Shown piece after piece: positions 47,938 through 59,100 of a DNA stretch of 64,000 bases (its first letter is position 1; the number at the start of each line of letters is the position of its first letter). The notes under the pieces were generated by a model. The model made no database searches. It saw only the letters and a list, made by a program, of their open reading frames with translations, and was not told where the DNA came from. A program made the position numbers and the translations under genes. This DNA comes from Trebouxia sp. TZW2008. Taxonomy: Eukaryota; Chlorophyta; Trebouxiophyceae; Trebouxiales; Trebouxiaceae. The stretch is from the NCBI GenBank assembly GCA_002118135.1, contig BDIU01000022.1:124001-188000 (forward strand), read 5' to 3'.

Positions 47938-49423
47938 ATGACTCATCGGCTGCTTGCCCCACTGCCGAAAACAGCAACTCGGCTTCTGCGTGGGCTGCCG
48001 GGCCAAAGCGTGATCATGCCTAAAACGAAATTGTCTGCAAGGTTGCTGTCTCGCTTGAAGAGACGTGACAAGGAGACCCAGAAACCAGTTGTAGAATACG
48101 CAGACATCGAGTATTACTGCCTGCTCGATGACACCACTTGGTATGTGGAGTTAGCTAAACCCTGCAGACTGATCTGCCTGTGTGGTCAGCCTTTTAACTC
48201 GAGGCCCGAGGCGACGGCGCACATCGTCGGCAAGGGCTGCCAATATCTGATCCACTGGGTAAGCGTCCGCATTGCATATGGGATGCTACGATGCAGGACC
48301 GGCACTCATCACACGCACCCTGCAACAGGTCGATCAGCACAGAGACCGGCAGTGGTTCGATAATGAGAAGAAGCGCAACAACATGGCAGCAGGTGACATT
48401 TGCAGACGCTTCACAGATTGATCAAGAGCATACATCTGCTTCAGTGGGGTCCGCTTAATCTGCATCAAAGTCTGTTGAGATTCTGTACGCAATAGCCTCG
48501 ACAGTTGCATCCCGCACCTTGAGTTACGCGGGACCGTAGGTATAGTTGTGCTATTCAAAACCCTGTACACCTGGCTTGACGTGCAGGAGAGCTTGCCAAG
48601 ATTGTGCTAAAGCTGGTTTGTGATAGCATCGATGAACCTTTTTCTGAAGAAGACCATGAGGTGGACCATCCAGTGATTGCCGAGGATTATACACAGCAGC
48701 GTATACTGTATCTTCAAGCTAAACCGAACAAGCAAGATGAGAAGGAGGCGGCCGGTTTACTTATGAACATAAGCAAATCGGGCGGTTCTAGCTCTGCAAG
48801 CAGTCAACAAGGCTTGCCTACACCTTTGCACAGCAGCAGAGACCAGGGCTCTGAGGTCTGACTCCTGGATTGACTGCGCTGCTGTCACACTTAAATCCAC
48901 AAGTCTTACACAACCATCTTGACATAGGTCCATGATGATGAAGAAGATGTAGAGCTGCAACAGCCTCTAAACGAGGAATTCCCACCCATTGTGGATGAAA
49001 ATGAGACTGTCAATTATGCTCTGGATCAACAACTGTCCAAGTATTGTAAAGAAGTCATCTTGGTAAGCCTTGCAAAGTTGCAACACATACTTACAAATGG
49101 TTGTCAATGCATCAAATATCCGGCTTAGAAACTTTTTGATCCATGATGCATATGTCTAGGCTCAGAAACTACTGACAGAGGAAGATTCAAGAAAAAGAGC
49201 ACAGTCTTCTGAGCTGGAGCAGGACCAGAAACGAAGGAAAAAGCTTCAAGAAGAGAAAGACAAGTTGGAGAGGGATATTGCAGAGATTGATGTAAGAATC
49301 AATCGGCGCCAGGCAGACTGTGTGTTTCGGGACTTGCAACTTGTCCAACTCAATGCTAGGGCAGCAGCAAGTCGGCTGGAGCTGACAAGGCACATGCAGA
49401 GCACTCACGAATCCAGTGAGTAG
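47938..49423 (+). CDS. Unknown 350-residue protein: basic N-terminus, Cys/His segment, C-terminal coiled coil
   Basis: Five phase-consistent exons: 47938-48258, 48329-48392, 48587-48855, 48928-49062 and 49160-49423. The N-terminus is Arg/Lys-rich (MPKTKLSARLLSRLKRRDKE from the second Met at 48016). Residues about 60-105 hold TTWYVELAKPCRLICLCGQP and AHIVGKGCQYLIHW, with C, CxC, H and C that could bind a metal. The middle is acidic and Ser-rich, and the last exon is charged and strongly coiled-coil (KRRKKLQEEKDKLERDIAEI). I do not recognise the family. The 5' exon is CpG-rich like other gene starts here, which supports a real gene. The donor of exon 3 (GTCTGA) is weak, but the phase fits. The first Met is uncertain. 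Confidence 0.7.
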
Positions 49424-50176
49424 TCATAGTACATGAACCGGTACCATGCCGGTATAAGAATGGGTTTCAGTTGGACATGTACATAATTGTACATCAGTGC
49501 ATACTCTCTAGCCTATCCTCCATTTTGCGTTGCTGTGTCCTCCTCTTTTGGTCAGGATACAGACAGTCAAGACTATGATTGCAGCAGCAGAGATGACTCA
49601 ACAATAGCAATCACATATGTTAAGCTGGACAATGTTTAGCTATGACCGGTCATGCAGCTATTTGTAAATTTCCTTGAAGCTTGATGGTTTGCTTGTTAGT
49701 TGTGCTTGATGTTCATTTAGTAACTCTCTCTATATATCTGCATTTGCAGCTTGGCACCACAAACGCCCTGTCAACTCATCTCGCTTCAACACGCAAAGGG
49801 TTTAGGGTTTATGCTGATGATTATTAGCAACACGTTGTCCTTGAGGATCTTTACATCAGGGACTCCACGGTCAGTGTCTTCATGTCTTCACCTGTCATTA
49901 TAGAATCTCAAGTGTTAGCAAGCATGTAAACCAGACTGTAAAATACCATCTTGACCTGTCAGCAAGACTTGGTCTATATCCGGTTTCGTGTAGGAACCAA
50001 CAGGCAAGTTGCTGACACGATGAAGCAGAGCAAAACCAGCCACACTTTTGGCGAGCAGAGTCGCCTTCAATGAATAAGAAAAGCAATTCAACAGTGAGCA
50101 GATCTCAAGACACTGACATGCTTTTACGTCACTCAGTGCTGTCGCAACGGCGCATTCAAACCTTTCAACACTAATG
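49424..50176. other. Intergenic region between convergent genes
   Basis: Between the stop of the unknown protein and the stop of IRE1. It should hold both 3' UTRs. Nothing else stands out. Confidence 0.6.
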
Positions 50177-53100
50177 CTACAGCTGCATAGGCACAAGGGG
50201 GGGCTGCACAGCTACGCTAGGTCGTTCCGGGTGGTTAAATTTGCAGCTAGGCCCAAACTTGCAAGCGCCAGTCTTGGCGTAGAATGGACAAGCTGGCTCA
50301 TTGATTCTCAAAGGAAGACCTACACTATTCAACTTGACCGCATACTGTACTGGATGATCAAATTTGCATCCCTGCCCAAACTTACAGAATCCAGTTCTGG
50401 CATAAAAGTCACACAATACTTGACCAGGACGCTGAGGGAAACATTCACCTAGACCTTGCGCGGCATCACTCCCTTGGACAGGCTGACAAGACAAGACTTT
50501 GCTGCTGTTTGACAAAGACGTGTCACTGGAAACATGACTGGTCTCCAGATGCCCGGCATCAGAACTTTCAACAGCCTCTGACATGAAGGACGTAAAGCCA
50601 TCAGAATTGCTCTTGCTACGGGTCTCAGCAGACTGAACTGAAGGTAGTAGCAGATCAGGCGAGACGGGCTCTTGAACAGCATCACGGCTGTCACAGATGC
50701 TCTGAAGATTGCATTGAAGGTTGTCCTGCAGATGCTGACTATCATCAGCTTTAACCACCGGCGACGTTGCATGCTCTTGCACGCCAGCAAGACTTTGCAC
50801 TTGCACTAGCGGCTGCGGCCACATCTGTGACTGCTGCTGCTGCTGCTTTGGCACAAGGAAAGCATCCTGTAAAGACGGCCAAGCCGCACTGCTATCAGCC
50901 TCCTGAACCTCTGCACTGTCAGGGATCTGCCACCTGGCAGCCTGATCTGCACTTTGGACTGCATGCTTTGGCATCCCCCAAGCTGCAGCAGGCTGCTGAT
51001 CAGGAGTTGATGCTCCTGCCTGATTGACAGCAGCAGCTGACATCCCTTCACAACCAGACGCTGCAGCTTGTACAGAACCGTTGGAAAGTGGTTGCTGAGA
51101 GAGTACAGCCTGTTTTGGCCACCAGTGACGGCTGCTGGCTGTACGCTTAGACTCAGACAGAAGTTGTGATGGAATGTGTATGGACGGAGGGGGTTTGCTG
51201 TCTTTGAGGTTTGCCAAATCGTGCCAGTTTGCACTGCCGTCTGTGCCTGAGATGCCTGTATGATGTAGCAGCTGACTGACTGACATGGGCTGAGGCTGGG
51301 ATGAGGTCCCAGGTACAGCTTCTGAAATGGTGTCTGATACAGACTGAGCTGTTGCTGCTGGAGACTGGTGTCGGTTTTGCCTGTCCTGTTCTGCCGAAGG
51401 CCCTACTTGAAGCTGAAGGGAAATTGGCAAATGCCCTAACTGACCGCGCCCCTGAGTTGGCAAATGCCCTGACTTGGAGTGCCCCCAAGTTGGCAAATGC
51501 CCTGCCTGGTCATGCTCATGTGCTAGCAAGTGCCCTGATTGAGGCTGAGCAGTTGCTAGCTGTTGCTGTTCTGCATCAGGCCATTGTGGTGACTGCTCAT
51601 CCCTGTGCGGAAAGTAGGCTTGCAGTGGCGGCTCACTGCTGCAGTGTTGCTCTGCAAACCAGTATGTCGTCATCAGCAGATGCGGGAATCTGACAGTGAA
51701 GTACCTGCACGCACGCAAACTTCTCACCAAATTGTTATCAGATGGCAGCATTAAACACCAAAGTGTTGTCAGATGGCAGCGTCAAAACGCAAGAGCATGC
51801 AAAACATGGTGCCAGCAGTCTCTGCATAACATGTTGCTGTGTGCATCTTGCTCATGAGTCGCATGAGAAGACCATGTCTCTTAGACAGACAGACAAATGG
51901 ATGGCCGGGCATCATTACCTGAGAAAGCCTTCTGGCAAAGGACCCAGCTTCTGTTGCAAGGCTGAGGGCATTTCTCAAAAGTGTCTGTGCTTGATATGGC
52001 TGATTTGGCTTTGCCAGTAGCACAGCAAGCAGTGACAAGTCAACGGCATGATCACCTGAGAAAGTCTGTGGACAGCAGGGCTGGCTTCAAGACTAGCACA
52101 TGAGACTCTATTGAGTCAAGAGAATCATCACCTGAGAAAGCCTTCTGGCAAAGGACCTAGCTTCTGTTGCAAGGCTGGAGGCATTTCTCGGAAGTGGTTG
52201 TGCTTGTTGCGGATGACACGCAGCAAGTCCCTCAGGCTGCCTGTGTTGTACTTGCGGTACTTGCCTAAATTGGCAACCACCTCAGGGTCAAGGGCAGAAG
52301 CCCAGTCTGGCCCTCCGACTGCCCTTTGACTGACTGCCTCCAGCTGTTGCAGCAAGGTCTGATCCACCTGGGAAACAACGCTTGCGCATTGTGTATCAAT
52401 CTTTGAAGCTGTATGCGATTGTGTTATTAAGCTGCTGACGTTGAACAAGCGCTGCATTGGCCTTCAATCAGAGGTTGTGTCTAGGCTGTTTCTGCAAGCC
52501 TATGGTTTGCTCAGACTAAGCCTGACGTCTCAACGCATCAAATGCACATCACAGACAACAGCTATCTGATTGGCAGATAGACTTTGACAGCTGTCTCGTG
52601 CATCACATCTTGTCACGCAGCCAGAAGCAACAGCTACATTGATAAGGACTTAACAACAGCAAAACCAAACTTGTCACCAGAGGGGTTTTGCCTGTTGGGC
52701 AGGAATGTACCTCACGGTCTTCTGTTTCAACACGATCTGAGAGGTGGATCAGGAAGGCCAGGCGGCGGGCAGGGCTCCACCAGAAGGGCTGCTGCATGAT
52801 GCCCTTCAGGCAGGGACGCTTGGCGGGCTGGGCAGCCAGCATGGCCCTTACTAACGCCTCAGCCTCTGGCGCGTGCTCTATTGCTTTCAGATTGAAGCGA
52901 CCCTGCAACAGAGCTCTTTTGGAGATAGACAGCGCACACGTCAAATGCCTCAAGCATGTTGATGGGTTGGGCTGCATACAGTGTCTGTGCCTGACTATTC
53001 ATGGGTGCAAGACAACATGGGCGTGTAATGTTGAATCTGGCCTGCAGCTGAACTGTACTTTGATGCACTTCATGAATTGCTCAACAATACTTGGTGAAAG

Positions 53101-56100
53101 GATTTTACTGTCCTTGCACTCTTGCCAAGAGGGCAGGCTGGTGTGCTGCTCAGCTTTGGATTGGAACAGGGCAGTCATGGCGGCCATGCGCCTGCTCTGA
53201 CTGGGAGTCACATGTGCTGACAATCATGCGTGCCTTACCTGCAGGATGTTGAAGTCGCGCTCAAAGTGCTGCCCAAATGGGTGCTTGCCAGCAGTGATGC
53301 AGTAGAAGAGCAGCATGCCGTAGCTGAATACGTCTGTGGTGTAGCCCTGCCTGGCGTCCCCTCCACTGCGCGCTATCAGCTGCTCTGGTGCCTGCCATCC
53401 ACTGCTGCCACCTGTATCATGTTTACATGCATGCTTCCACTGGCAAAATCAGGAAAAGTATGGATGAAGGAGGGACAGAGGTATAGGTGGGTGCACATAC
53501 ACACATACAGACAGAGAGCAGCAGCTTGATGCACAGACAAACAGACAGACAGACCAACAAGGGCAGAGGTCAACGCTGCCTACTTGACTTAAGAGGGCAG
53601 TGCAAGCTGCTAAGGGACTACTTAAGGATGGCACAATAGCTATGACAGACACATCTTGTCACGGTTCACAGGCAAGGAATGGCAGTGCTACCTGCTCCTG
53701 GGCTCTCAAAGGACGCTTGCTGATCCAGTAGGCGCTTGCAATGACCCATGTCAGACAGCTTAGCTCTGTGCTGTGCTGTCAGCAGCACATTGTGAGGCTT
53801 GAGATCCCTGTGCACAATTCCCCGCTCATGCACAGCCAACAGCCCATGCCCAATATCCTGAGCAACCTGCATGGTCAGTGATGTGAGCATGAGAGAAGCC
53901 TTGCACATAAGGTCCCAGAAGCACCTCATTCATGAGGGCAGTCCATAACTATCCGAAGCGCTCATGCTACATCGCACCTCGTCATGTGATGTGCAATGGA
54001 GTATGAGCACCTGCTGTCAGAGTTTCATTACATTGACCTCATTACACAGAGGTCAAAGAGGCAGCTGCAACATGTGTTGATCCGTGCAGTTCAGCGGAGA
54101 TTGCATAAAAGATCCAATGGCTGGTTTGAAGGAAAACTCAAGTTGAGCAGGTTAAGACAATATTGAATGTCCTGAAATTGGTACCTAACTACTCACGTTG
54201 TGAGGGACCAGAATGCACAACAGACCTGAAATGTAAGTGACTAGCTCGTCGCAGGGCGGGGCAGGGTAGGGCTGGCATCTACGCTTTGTCTGGTTCTACG
54301 TAGCCGTAGAAATACAGCGTATAATACGCCGTACATGGGGCCATTTTGGCTGTATTTGACCCCTTCTACGGTGTGTATGAGTAGACAAAAGCGTATAATA
54401 CGGCGTATTATACTGCGTATATACGCATCTGATACTAGAAAATGTTGTATATGCCAGCCCTAGGGCAGGGTAGGGCAGGGCCAAGCAAGGCAGGGCAGGG
54501 CAAGGCAAAACAGGGCAGGGCAAAGCAACAGCATGCAGCGCACATTGACAGACCTGCATGCACCAGGGTGTTGGGAAGCCTTGAGCATCCACAAACATAG
54601 CCTCCAGTGAAGGTGTCACCGCCAGCATGTCAGCCAGGCTGTACTTGCAGCGCTCCAAGGCTAGGTACACAAACTCTGAATCCTCTTCCATGGCAAAGCA
54701 CCTCACCACGCATGGATGCTGCAACAAATCAGCAGCATTGTCGGCGCAGCACATGCATGCTGCAACAAATCAACAGCATTGTCAGCGAAGCACATGCATG
54801 CTACAACAAATCAGCAGCATTGTCGGCGCAGCACATGCATGCTGCAACAAATCGGCAGCATTGTCAGCGCAGCACATGCATGCTGATGGCTGCACAAAGC
54901 ATGCAAGCTAGCTAAAGCCACGGTGCACAGCTGTGGTGTGTGCGTGACGCGTCTCAAACTGCACTGCAGTATGCAAATTTGTGCCTCTGTGCAATCATTA
55001 TATGGTGTCATGATCACAATACATGTAATCTGCTGCAAGGCGTGACAAATGGTGTCATGATGACAATACATGTAACCAGCTGCAAAGAGTGGCAAGGAGT
55101 ACAGCACACACAGTTGACATGGAGCCTTATGAATGCATATACCTCGTCAGACAGGATCAGGGAGTCAAAATCCTGCTTAGCGATGTGGTACAGATGATGC
55201 AGCATGCGTTTGACTTACCTCATCAGACAGGATGAGGACGTCAATCTCCTTCTTAGCAATGTGGTACAGATGACGCAGCATGCGTTTGACTTACCTCATC
55301 AGACAGGATGAGGGCGTCAATCTCCTTCTTAGCAATGTGGTACAGGTGATGCAGCATGCGCTTGACTGCCACTGGGCGGCCATGCAGGCTGCCCTCATAC
55401 ACTATGGTGCCTTGACTGCCATATCCCAACACCTTGGGCCCCACCTGCACACCCAACGCTAGATTGTGCATAGGAGTTTCTCCATTGTTGCGCAAGTTGC
55501 CATCTTTTTGGTGCATCTCTGTGCATTTTCTGCTTGCCTTGTGATATGCATCAGACATTTGGTCTCAACTCTCTGATTGCTGGAGAGAGCATCATGCAAC
55601 ACAGCCAAGCAGCAAGAGCTTGCACTGGTGGTGTGCAGTGCGCCTTGGGGCTGTTCCCAATAGCGCAACAGAGCATTTGACCATACATGCCTGTCAAACA
55701 CCAAATGAGGCAATCAAAGCATGAAATCAATGACACTTTCTGCTCCTTGGGACCAAACAAGATCTGTGATAAGGAGAGATCACACAATGTGAGAAAAGCA
55801 GTGTACCTCCATGTGGCCAATGACAACTGCTCCGTTTGCCTTGGTGGTGCGAAGCTTCATGCTACGTCCTTCTAGTGTGACTGGCGCCGTGCCTGCCTCG
55901 CTGTGAGCCCCAGTTTCAGCAGCCTCAGCAGCAACCCCATTCTGCAAGAACATGGCAAAATGGCAAAGTTCCCGCTTAAAGACTGCTTATGCTGGAAATC
56001 TGTCATAATAAGCATGCAACAAGGCAAGTAAGCCCGACATCACAGCAAACGATGCCAAAGGGTGAGGCGGGTGTGTAGCTTCATGCAAGTAGGACCTTTT

Positions 56101-59100
56101 GAGTTCTGGTCTCAAATGCAGATGCCGTGCAACATCTCGTAGTACTAATCATCTGCAAATGTGGCTGCTGTGTTTCACAGTGTCATTTTGCTGCACTGCT
56201 TAGAGCAGTTGCTGCTGTGAATGCTCCTTGTGGGCAGCCCCTGACAGCAAAGGGATCACAAAGCTTGGCAGTCATGCTACTTGTCAACTGAAACAAAATG
56301 CGGAGTAAGTGCAGGCACCTGTGTCTTGCTGTTCCCAGCAGCAGAAGCTATGTTGGAGTGCTCCAGGAATACATCTGATTTGGCAGCAGGCGTAGGCTTT
56401 GGCGCACCATACAGGCTGCTGAAAGCTTTACGCTTAGCCTTCTTGCCAGTCACAGCCTACAGAACACAAATGAGCATCTCATTTGGCACACTCCTCACAT
56501 CAAGAATTGAAGTGTTGTTATGGCAGCGGCAAAGTCCTGTGAAAAGCGTCAATCTATGCTGATGGCTGCTGAAGATGTGCACAGTAGGTGCGAGATCTTT
56601 GCTCCAGACTGAGTGCAAGCAGGCTTGATCTCGGCAAAGCATTTGAACGAAACTTGAACAAGGACAACAGGAAGCAGCAGCAGGAGCAGCAGGAGCAGCA
56701 GCAGCAGCAGCAGCAAAGGAACAAAATGGAGGGCAAGATGACGCAGCTGCCTAGACTACACATGCACAGAGCATTGGCCGAACAGCTGCTATGTCTGTAC
56801 CTGTGGTTTGGATGTGATGCTCTGACTGCCTGTCTGCTCAGCAACAGCAACTTTGGGCTCTGAAGGTCTAGGCTCTGAAGCTGAGTGTGCTGCTATGCTG
56901 GTGCTGGATGCAGACTTGTCATTTTTAGGCAGTACAGGGCTCTGTGCATCAAGAGGCTCTTGGCAAGTGTCGGTGCCTGCAGTGAAGCACATGAGTAAGG
57001 TCTGCTATACAGGGGCCGATTTGACCCGTGGCAGTTGACCAGCACTTCATCATACCAAAGGTGTGGCTGGCGATAGCAAATTGCAAGAACGGTCACGTAC
57101 TCTTTAGTTGGCTGGCTGCAGCATGATCCTAACGGACTGTCAAGTTGGTGTATTCATTCATTCATTACAGACATGGGCTAGGCAGGCTCAGCAGGCCCTA
57201 CTAGGTACTACAGAAGCAAGCAACTGTCTCCAACAGATTGCAACAATGATGCTGATACTGAGCTCCACGTAATGAGTCAACTGAATTCAATTGGAGAAAG
57301 ACCCCAGCTCATAGTTGTTATGTCACTATGCAGGTGTGCAGACAGCGGATCACCTGCAGGTTTCTGCAGCCATCTCTTGTGTATGTACAATGACATCACC
57401 ACCAACATGAGCATCAAGCCTCCCGCCACAACTGTGAGAGGCAAAGTCCAGAACCCTGCAGGAGGGCATGACACTGCGTTGATTAGACAACTCACTTCAA
57501 TTTCAATCCTTTTCTATCGTTTATGTAGCTCTATACTCACAAAAGCCGTCTATATTTCTAGTGCTCAATATACGTCAGCAGCCTAGGCCGTGAATGCAGG
57601 CGCCTTGCACCACAAGTGGATACGGGTAAAGCAATGTGTAAACCCAAAGAGATACACCAAAAGAAGGCTTTTTGGTATAAGCCTAACTTTTGTTAATCTT
57701 GAAATACAAGCCAAAGTTTGCAGACAACAAAAAACACACTGTCCGTCCTACAGTGCTGCAGGCTCACTCACAGCACAGACAAGCTCACTGCACAGCGCGC
57801 CTTTACATCAAACATACAATACAGTAATCTCTTGATATAAAGACATTATATATAAGAACATTCTCGATGTAAGGACAATGCAACTGGGCACCAAGCACTG
57901 CACTCTGACTACAGTGGTGCTTTCGAGTAAGGACAATTTGATGTAAGGACATTCTTCTTGGTGACCAATGCAGTTGGTATATCAAAAGGCTTCTGTACAT
58001 GTATGCACATGCGCAAAACTTGCTGCAGCACAAACAGCCACAGCACATTTTCTGTACCCTCAAGGCACCAGGAAAAATCCAGCCAAGCTGCCTCACCTGA
58101 CCAGAAAGGTTGCTGAGCAGCATCTGAGGTCGCCTCTACCTCATTGCCGGCTTCAGTGAGGTTTGGCAGAAAAGACTGGGGGGCAGTGCTTGGGACCACA
58201 CTATGTAGGCTGACAGGGCATTGCCAAAGGGCCCCTGACTCAACAGACGGCTGCACCGGCATAAGGGCTGTGCTCTGCGGCCCTGCCCTAGCTGTTGACT
58301 TGTGCTTTCCTTCAGCGCCTGCTGTTTCAGGGCTGCCAGCTTTTGGGACACCCACGGTGTTGACCAAGCCGTTTTGGTCACTGACTGAGGCAGCTTCTTC
58401 AGTAGGCAGTGCAGATGATCCTGTCCGTCTGATAGCATCACCATTCCTTGTGACAGCTGGATGCTCCTGGTCAAACTGCTGCTCCTGATTCTGGTCCAGT
58501 CTTGGCACGCTTGGCCCGCTGTGGGAGTAGCCATATGACTCATCTTGAATTAGTAGAGGAGCAGCAGGAGAAGCTGCAATGGGCAGGGTTGACTGCAGCC
58601 AGTCAGCAGGTACAGGCAAGGCGTACATGCTGCCATGCAGGCTGCCAACCACTACACTAGATCTGTTGCCTGCTGTGGTTTCAGAGCCGTGGAGATTGAT
58701 GCTAGTGCCGTCTGCCAAGTGCACTGCAACTGCGGGTGAGTCCAATTGTAGGGTCCACAGCCCTACGCCTGACTGAGGGTCATGCCTGTGCAGGGTATTG
58801 AGGGGCCCAGCTGTGATACCAAGCAAATCTGCAAAATTACAACATGCATTGCAGCAACTGGTTTGAAGGACGTTGCAGCAACAAGTCAATGTCTGCTGTC
58901 AATCTGCACTTCACGACACATCATCAAAATGGCATGACAGAAAGTTGAGAATTCTTTGTTTGATAGGCCTTCAAGCATGATGGTGCAGCTATGCATTGCA
59001 TTCATGCTCAATGCAGAAAGTCCTCTGAGCAAGTTCAACATCCAGAACCAAATTGCACGCTTGCTTTGCCATTTGCAGATAGTGCCAAGCCACTGCAGCA

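Noticed and set aside
49796..49812. GGGTTTAGGGTTTA, a telomere-like motif
   Set aside because: Only about two units of the plant-type TTTAGGG; too short to mean an interstitial telomere.
50177..51751. A stand-alone CCCH zinc-finger gene of 524 codons
   Set aside because: Its first in-frame residues after the acceptor at 51704 (YFTVRFPHLLMTTYWFAEQH) are the end of the IRE1 KEN domain and the phase joins exactly to 52132, so it is the last IRE1 exon.
54721..54885. CRISPR-like regular spacing (41 bp; also 31 bp at 44030)
   Set aside because: Units are contiguous with no unique spacers, and the genome is eukaryotic.
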